Shown piece after piece: positions 21,293 through 26,444 of a stretch of DNA of 26,444 bases. Numbering within the stretch: position 1 is the first letter of the stretch; every line of letters starts with the position of its first letter. The notes beneath the pieces are model-generated. The model was not told where the DNA came from and did no database searches. It saw only the letters and a list, made by a program, of their open reading frames with translations. This DNA comes from Silene noctiflora (Eukaryota; Streptophyta; Magnoliopsida; Caryophyllales; Caryophyllaceae), in assembly GCA_009801015.1 (NCBI GenBank), contig VHZZ01002628.1, forward strand, positions 14,443 through 40,886, given 5' to 3'. A program made the translations under genes and the position numbers.

Positions 21293-21640
21293 CCTGTCTA
21301 ATTCAGTAATTTCTCCTTACTTCCCCAAGATCAAAACCCTAACCTTAGGTTTTACAATGACGAACAAATTCAAGCAAATTAAACAACATAATCTAAAACC
21401 CTAAAATTTGCACAATATCCAACATTTCTAACACATTAATTGGATCTAAATAGGTACGAACCACATTGATTGCATAAAAAGGCTGAAATTTATTACCAGA
21501 AGTGATGAAATATTACCGTTGGATTTGTGAATGAAGGTTGTTGTAATTAAAAAATGGGATTAACTGAGTTGGATCAGGGGAATTGAGACCGAGTTGAAGG
21601 AGCTCGGGGAAGAAGGGAAGAGAGGATGAGGACGACGGTT
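21293..21640 (-). pseudogene. duplicated 5'UTR and UTR intron of B56
   Basis: This aligns with 8278-8640 of the intact gene: the acceptor (AGACAG^GATG), the intron, the donor (AACG^GTAATATTTCATCA), and the GA-rich upstream exon with gttggatcagggg and gagttgaag. Conservation of the intron shows the copy arose by genomic duplication rather than by reverse transcription. Confidence 0.85.
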
Positions 21641-21766
21641 GAATCAACTAAAAAATGTGACTCGTATTTGGTTCTAAAAGCATCCACGATACCCAAGAAT
21701 TTTTATCAAGTGCGGGCCGGCTCAACCCGGTCCGTCCCCATTGCCATGAGAGTATGGGACACTTAG

Positions 21767-22514
21767 GATAAGGGTAAGATTATTGGTAATCTTGAAACAA
21801 GACTTTGGTAAGTCTTAAGACAAGACTCACTCAAGACTACCTATCAATAATCTACAAAAGTCTTGACAAAGTTTTAAGTTGAGTCTTGGAAATCCAAGAC
21901 TCAACTTAAGACTTTAGGTGAGTCTTGACCCCACCATGAGTGGAAAGTATCCAATTAATGGATATCATGTGACATTTTTTTTTTGAAAAAAAAAAGTAAG
22001 TTAAGTGGAAAGTAAAAAAGGAGAGTTTAAGGTGAGTCTGACGGATAATGTATAAAGTTTGAGGTGAGTCTGAGGTAGGTCTGAACAATAAAGAAATAAT
22101 AAAAGTTAGTGGAAAGCTGATGTGACAGAGTCTTAAGACTTTGGAGACCCTAAGATTATTGATCCCAAGACTCTCAATAATCTACCCAAGTCTTGAGAAA
22201 GTCTTAAGTTGAGTCTTGGAAATTCGAGACTCAACTTAAGACTCTACAAGAGTCTTGACCTCACATTTTTATAATGACAACCAATAAATTGCTAACATGT
22301 GTCAAAACTATTATTGTTTTCCTTTTTATCTAAAATCCCATGAGAAAAGTGTAGAGAAAAAGTTGAGTCTGAGGTGAGTCTTACGGATAATGTGTAAATT
22401 TGAGATGAGTTTGAGTTGGGTCTGAACAATAAAATAATAATAAAAGTTAGTGGAATACTGATGTGGCAGAGTCTTAAGACTTTGGTATGTCTCACCAATA
22501 ATCTTACCCTTATC
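21767..22514. mobile_element. dimeric inverted-repeat element with internal hairpins
   Basis: The outer ends are a perfect 21-base inverted repeat (gataagggtaagattattggt at 21767-21787; complement at 22494-22514). Inside are two tandem monomers of about 370 bases (joined near 22148-22155). Each has a central palindrome (21875-21908 and 22201-22242), the stretch 'ggataatgt...gtctgaacaataaa', 'ataataaaagttagtgga' and 'gagtcttaagacttt'. It is non-coding. It splits a GC-rich repeat, so it is a nested insertion. Confidence 0.8.
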
Positions 22515-22868
22515 TCCAACCCGCATACTGGCATAGCACAACTCGACAAGTTAACTGGGCTAGCCTCGTGGCACAACTTCTAGCAGCTCGATCAACACTA
22601 AGGTCGACCCGGTACAGCCCGCATATCACCTTGGGTCGAGCTACATAACTTCCTCGACCGGTCCGGCCCAAACACTAATACAAAAATATGAAGGCCCAGT
22701 CGGGTCGGGCCTGCTTGCCACAGTGCAATTGTTCGAGAATGGGCCCCAACCCTGTCTAACCAACCTAGCACTGCCCTGACTCAACCCGGTTTTTATTTAG
22801 TTTCGCGCCTAGGCAATTGCCTCTTAGCCCAACCTAGCTCACAAGTCCTAGAATAGTTCCCTTCTCTC
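22515..22868. repeat. GC-rich repeat, split by the dimeric element
   Basis: GC-rich sequence with many cgacccgg, cgggtcgggcc and caacccgg motifs, in contrast to the AT-rich surroundings. Similar sequence (gcgggccggctcaacccggtcc) occurs at 21711-21735 on the far side of the dimeric element, so the two are probably halves of one older repeat. No coding frame. Confidence 0.55.
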
Positions 22869-22869
22869 A

Positions 22870-23163
22870 AGGTTAAGGTCAGATTATTGGTGTCTTGAGA
22901 TAAAACTTATATGAGTTTTAAGACAAGACTCACTCAAAACTTCCCGATAATCTATCTACGAGTATTATTTTTGTTTTGTTTTTTTTAAATCCAACTTTTT
23001 CTAAGTGCAAAAGTAGAGGCTGCGGTGAATCTGACTAATGATGTATAGAGTCAGTTGAGTTAAATAATAATAAACAAATAATAAAAGTTAGTGAAAAATT
23101 GATGTGACAGTCTGACATAGTCTTAGGACTGTAGAGTCTTGTCAATTATCATATACACTTAGC
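22870..23163. mobile_element. diverged single copy of the same MITE family
   Basis: It starts ggttaaggtcagattattggtg and ends gtcaattatcatatacactta, imperfect versions of the 21767/22514 ends. It shares gacaagactcactcaa, 'ataataaaagttagtgaaaaa' and 'ttgatgtgaca' with the monomers but lacks the central palindrome. It therefore looks like an older or hairpin-less member. Confidence 0.65.
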
Positions 23164-23765
23164 CAAGAATCTCGTATTTAAATGTCATGGTTAGGGGTAC
23201 AAAAATCGTCACTTTGTAGCTCGTAAACACAAATTATGTAAACATTTTCAGTTTAAAAAATTAAATATTTCATACAAATTGTAATACCTCAAGGCACCAC
23301 CTGAATTTCCCAAAATTAAAACCTTGTTGAACAATCAAGGTCAACATCAACATCAACTTAGATTTATATCTATCCTCAAAAAGTCAAAAGTCAAAAGTCA
23401 AAACTGTCAAAGCACACAGTAGAGTTTCATGAATAACATTTCAGGTTTGCTCTTCCTCTTCTTCTTCTTCCTCTCCTTTCTCTTATAGGAGTATTTTTTT
23501 TCTTAATTGCTAGTATATATATTATGCATTAGGCTGCTATAGTGTTGTTGGTGTTATTGTTGTATTAAGTATTTATTATTCTTCCTTATTTTTTAGAGTA
23601 GTGTATTATAATTATAATTATAAATCATAATAAAAATAGATCCGGTTGCAAGGCTAATATAGATGCTCGATTCACTGCATGTTTCCCTTTCTTTATTACG
23701 TATTTTTTTTAAAAAAATTAATTATAATTACTACGGCTTACGGCTTATTGCTGTTGTTGTCCGTC

Positions 23766-23943
23766 ATTTAAGACGCTACTATCGGTCTTAAGATTAAGAC
23801 GAGTCAAATATCATACTCCGTACCATTTATGTATATATGACAAGTATATTGCTCTTTCCTCTGCATTCTTCCATACACAAGTGTGTATATACTTGAGTAC
23901 TTGACCCGTCTTAAAGCCTAAGATCGATATGCTGTCTTAAGGG
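23766..23943. mobile_element. MITE with about 42-base inverted repeats
   Basis: The left end (atttaagacgctactatcgg, continuing tcttaagattaagacgagtcaaa) pairs with the right end (ttgacccgtcttaaagccta, continuing agatcgatatgctgtcttaaggg). Pairing is imperfect but runs over about 42 bases. The interior is about 90 bases, AT-rich and non-coding. It lies about 150 bases before the F-box start codon. Confidence 0.7.
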
Positions 23944-24092
23944 AGACTTGGTCAAAAAGTCTTAATTTTATTACTCTTCTGTAATATTTCAAGTCTAAAC
24001 TTTCAGCTTTTTTAATATTTGAATTTAATACCGCTGCTATTAGATGGTAATAGAGGTCTCTGTTTAATTGTGTTTCTTACTGCCGTTAGTAG

Positions 24093-25298
24093 ATGGCTGC
24101 AAATTGGTCTGCATTGCCTCTCGACCTTCTTACCGCCATTGCATTCAAGTTGGAAACTTTTGAAGATTTGATCTATTTTTCTGCCGTCTGTTGGTCCTGG
24201 AATCGTGTTTCATCCTCAATAAAGCACCTATGGAGGGCTAAACCAGTAGTACCATGGTTGTTACTTGCTGAAAATACTAAAGATAATCCAGATTGCGTTC
24301 GAAAGATCTTGAATCTTAACAATGAAAATAAGTGTTACAGACAGAATCTTCCAGAAACGTTTGGAGCAAGGTGTTGGGGATCACCTTATGGCTGGATTGC
24401 AATGCCTAAACTTGACTTAACCGTTCAACTATTTAATCCGATCACCAAGGCCAATATTAGTTTCCCGTCTCTCGAAACCCTCCCACACCTACCCAAAAAT
24501 ATCCCAGCATATTATGATTCACGAGAAGATTATTATCATTGGTGTTTGGGGAGGTTTTTGACAAAGCTAATTGTGCTCGAAGTGTCTCAAGATGGTCATC
24601 ACGAGTTTGTTATTATGATAATTTACGATTTCCACCAGCGCCTAGCATTTGCGAGGCACGGAGATCCATCCTGGACATCAGTATTGATAAAGGAAACAAG
24701 CGTTTGTATTTATGATGTTGTGGCCATGGATAATCGTGTATATGCTATATACAATAATGCAGCAATTGCATATTGGGAGAGTAAGGAATTCTTCGACCTT
24801 GAGCTTGTTAAACCAATGGATTATTTGCTGGATGATCATGAAAATTATGATGATTTGTACACATACGGAATAAAAGTGTATTTGATACAATCGGATACTG
24901 ATCTTCTCATGGTGTTACGACACACTGAAGAGGTAGGGAATGCAGATGATACTGATTACGATTATGACATTGTTTACCGAACAATTGAGTGTGAAGTTTT
25001 CAAAGTTAATCATATAGACAAAAATTGAGAGAATGTTGAAGATTTGGGTGATGCGGCATTGTTTGTGGGTGATAACTCTTCTATGTCTGTTTCCGTAGCA
25101 CATGCCAGATGTTTGCGAAGCTCCTGTATATATTTTACCGATAAGGTGAGTGAGTATGAGTTGAAGGCAACAAAGTTTGGTGGACATGAAAATATGGGCG
25201 TATTTGACGTCAAATCGGATCATATATTGCAATTCTATGACGATGATGATACTCGTTCCTCATTGTACACACCAACATGGTTTGTTCCTCGATTCTAA
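24093..25298 (+). pseudogene. F-box/DUF295 gene with one in-frame TGA
   Basis: From ATG 24093 an intronless frame runs 311 codons to TGA at 25026-25028, then continues in the same frame to a second stop at 25296-25298, giving 402 codons in all, the normal length for plant F-box/DUF295 proteins. Residues 4-42 form the F-box (WSALPLDLLTAIAFKLETFE through WSWNRVSS), which binds SKP1 in SCF ubiquitin ligases. The DUF295 (KIB1-like) region follows. The part after the TGA holds typical DUF295 C-terminal features (NVEDLGDAALFVGDNSS and TPTWFVPRF). In relatives the TGA position is normally Trp, so TGG to TGA is the likely change. No other break is seen, so the mutation is probably recent, or an allele. 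It may be a null, a truncated protein, or a sequencing error. Confidence 0.85.
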
Positions 25299-25720
25299 AT
25301 CATTTCTGGTTAAAGCGTTCGATTAAAATTTTGCCCGGTTTATGTGGTTTCAAAGGTTATTCACCTTATATGAAATCGACTACATTAGAATGCCACGAAT
25401 AAAGTGAAGTTTCAATAACCACAACATAATTCTTGAAGTTTTGATTTTCTTGTATTTTAATTTATAATTTTGCTTAGTTTTTAAATCTACATCAAGGTTA
25501 CACGTATTATCTCTTTTATATGAAGTTTGTATCGGTGGGCAACGATTATTTAATTTTGTAACATTATTTACTTAACTATTGGATTACATGAGTAATTGTT
25601 ATAGGCCGAACTCGGAACTCGGAACTCGGTGTGTATCCTGTGTTCAATTGTTTTTCAAAGTTTTAGTTGTTTGTAATCTATGCTCCATTTCAGTGGAATT
25701 CTGTTTGAAAATATGGAATA
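25299..25720. other. 3' region of the F-box gene, intergenic
   Basis: AT-rich; the phrase cggaactcggaactcggtg at 25612-25630 is a short tandem repeat. No gene seen. Confidence 0.5.
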
Positions 25721-25721
25721 G

Positions 25722-25943
25722 TGTTAGGAAAATATTATGGTATATTATATTATACCGTAATCGGAATAATATACTATTAGGAATAAACTTATTATTATGT
25801 AGCCTATAATAGTTGATACGACTTAGATCTCGAGAATACTATAAGTATCGTGTCAATGTAATCATTCGAAACACGAACAAATTATCAATAACACGATTCC
25901 CTATATGAATTCCTCCTCTCTATTTCTAATAAATAGTAATTCA
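25722..25943 (+). mobile_element. possible solo LTR (Copia-like)
   Basis: A 222-base segment starts TGTTAGGAAAATATTATGG and ends TAATTCA. It is flanked by GAATA on both sides (25716-25720 and 25944-25948), with one extra G between the left copy and the TG. The TGTTAGGA start and the '...cacgaacaaattatcaataacacg' tail resemble plant Copia LTRs. No primer-binding site or gag/pol sequence follows, so it would be a solo LTR. The five-base repeat may be chance. Confidence 0.4.
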
Positions 25944-26264
25944 GAATATAGAGGCTCTCTTTCACTGTTAAGAGTAGGTAATTAAGGAGAATTACTGTTA
26001 ATCATCCAAAGTGAGAAGCAATTCAAGCAAATGTAATAAAATGGGCTAAAAGTATGGGTGATAATGAGACGACACAGCTCGTGAGCAAGTTAAGTTCGAC
26101 TCGGTTAAAGCTCCGCTCTTACGAGTTGGGTTCGAGTTTGGCCTTGGCTTTGATAACTTAACGAGCCAAGTCGAGTTATCGTCGACTCGGGTCGAGAAGC
26201 TCGCGGGCAAATTTAGTTCACATGTGTGATAAGATAATATCTTGCTCTTCCTTTACAAAGTGGT
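25944..26264. repeat. GAGCTCG/GACTCG-rich repeat in intergenic DNA
   Basis: Between about 26075 and 26220 the sequence is dominated by variants of gactcgg, gagctcg, cgagttgggttcgag and their complements, with agctcgtgagcaagttaagttcgac at one end and gaagctcgcgggcaaatttagttc at the other. It is non-coding and resembles scattered short plant repeats of this composition. No gene is seen in the rest. Confidence 0.5.
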
Positions 26265-26444
26265 TGTAACACTCCCATACTCCAAAGTGCCTTACCAAGG
26301 TCACATTAAGTATGGAGATGCTACCATCTCGGTTTCCCGAGGCAATGATAATCAAAGACAATAACGAAACATTTAAAATAGAGTATTTAAGCGATTACAT
26401 TGTTTTCAAAACTTCATAACAAAACTGTCTAACAAACTATCCGA
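26265..26444 (+). mobile_element. start of a larger repeat, cut by the window end
   Basis: TGTAACACTCCCATACTCCA followed by agtgccttaccaagg, tatggagatgctaccatctc and ggtttcccgag looks to me like the beginning of a repeat family that is abundant in some eudicot genomes, with a retrotransposon-like TG start. This is recognition from memory. The rest is outside the window. Confidence 0.4.

Larger units (their letters stand above)
21641..24092. other. MITE-dense intergenic region
   Basis: No gene seen. It contains, in order, a GC-rich repeat split by a dimeric inverted-repeat element (21767-22514), a diverged single copy of that element (22870-23163), a short run of gtcaaaa repeats (23380-23412), a CT-rich stretch (23448-23490) and a further MITE (23766-23943). 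The CT-rich stretch could be the 5'UTR exon of the F-box gene. Confidence 0.6.

Noticed and set aside
1-26444. tRNA, rRNA, CRISPR arrays and bacterial-type operons
   Set aside because: None seen. Gene structure and repeats are those of a plant nuclear genome.

Overview
The window is nuclear DNA of a flowering plant, most likely a eudicot. The genes have introns with GT-AG borders, the intergenic DNA is AT-rich and full of small inverted-repeat transposons, and every recognisable product is a land-plant family. Some repeats (for example the gagagacggtctctc-type element) look to me like ones seen in Caryophyllales, but that placement is an impression, not a demonstration. There are no operons, CRISPR arrays, rRNA or tRNA genes that I can see. 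Two ambiguous bases (N) lie at 457 and 1053.

Layout from left to right. A secreted cystatin is on the minus strand (879-1235), followed by a frameshifted relic of an F-box/LRR gene on the plus strand (1773-2203). A complete PP2A B56 (B') regulatory subunit gene lies on the minus strand (3298-8277), with two coding exons, a 3.5 kb intron and a 5'UTR intron. A repeat-rich gap with a Stowaway-type MITE and a long CT microsatellite follows (8650-11900). A four-exon DUF616 (TOD1/MUCI70-type) glycosyltransferase-like gene lies on the plus strand (13475-15475). A small tail-anchored protein is likely on the minus strand (15932-16165). A two-exon PET100-like mitochondrial assembly protein is on the minus strand (17878-20460). 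A truncated second copy of the B56 gene start follows (20866-21640). Then comes a MITE-dense region with a dimeric hairpin-bearing element (21767-22514). An F-box/DUF295 gene on the plus strand (24093-25298) carries one in-frame TGA. The right end holds a possible solo LTR, a GAGCTCG-type repeat and the start of a larger repeat.

The most interesting structure is a colinear, same-orientation duplication inside the window. Two separate blocks match: 4981-5511 (inside the B56 intron) with 17375-17872 (the 3' flank of PET100), and 7975-8640 (B56 exon 1, 5'UTR and UTR intron) with 20866-21640 (the B56 pseudogene). The simplest reading is one segmental duplication of a locus where PET100 sat just downstream of, or nested within, B56. 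The left copy kept B56 and lost the PET100 exons; the right copy kept PET100 and lost B56.

The genes are unrelated in function (protease inhibition, phosphatase targeting, Golgi-type glycosylation, respiratory-complex assembly, ubiquitin ligase adaptors). I see no novel multi-gene system. The noteworthy signals are the reciprocal gene loss, the nonsense mutation in the F-box gene and several probably unclassified MITE families.
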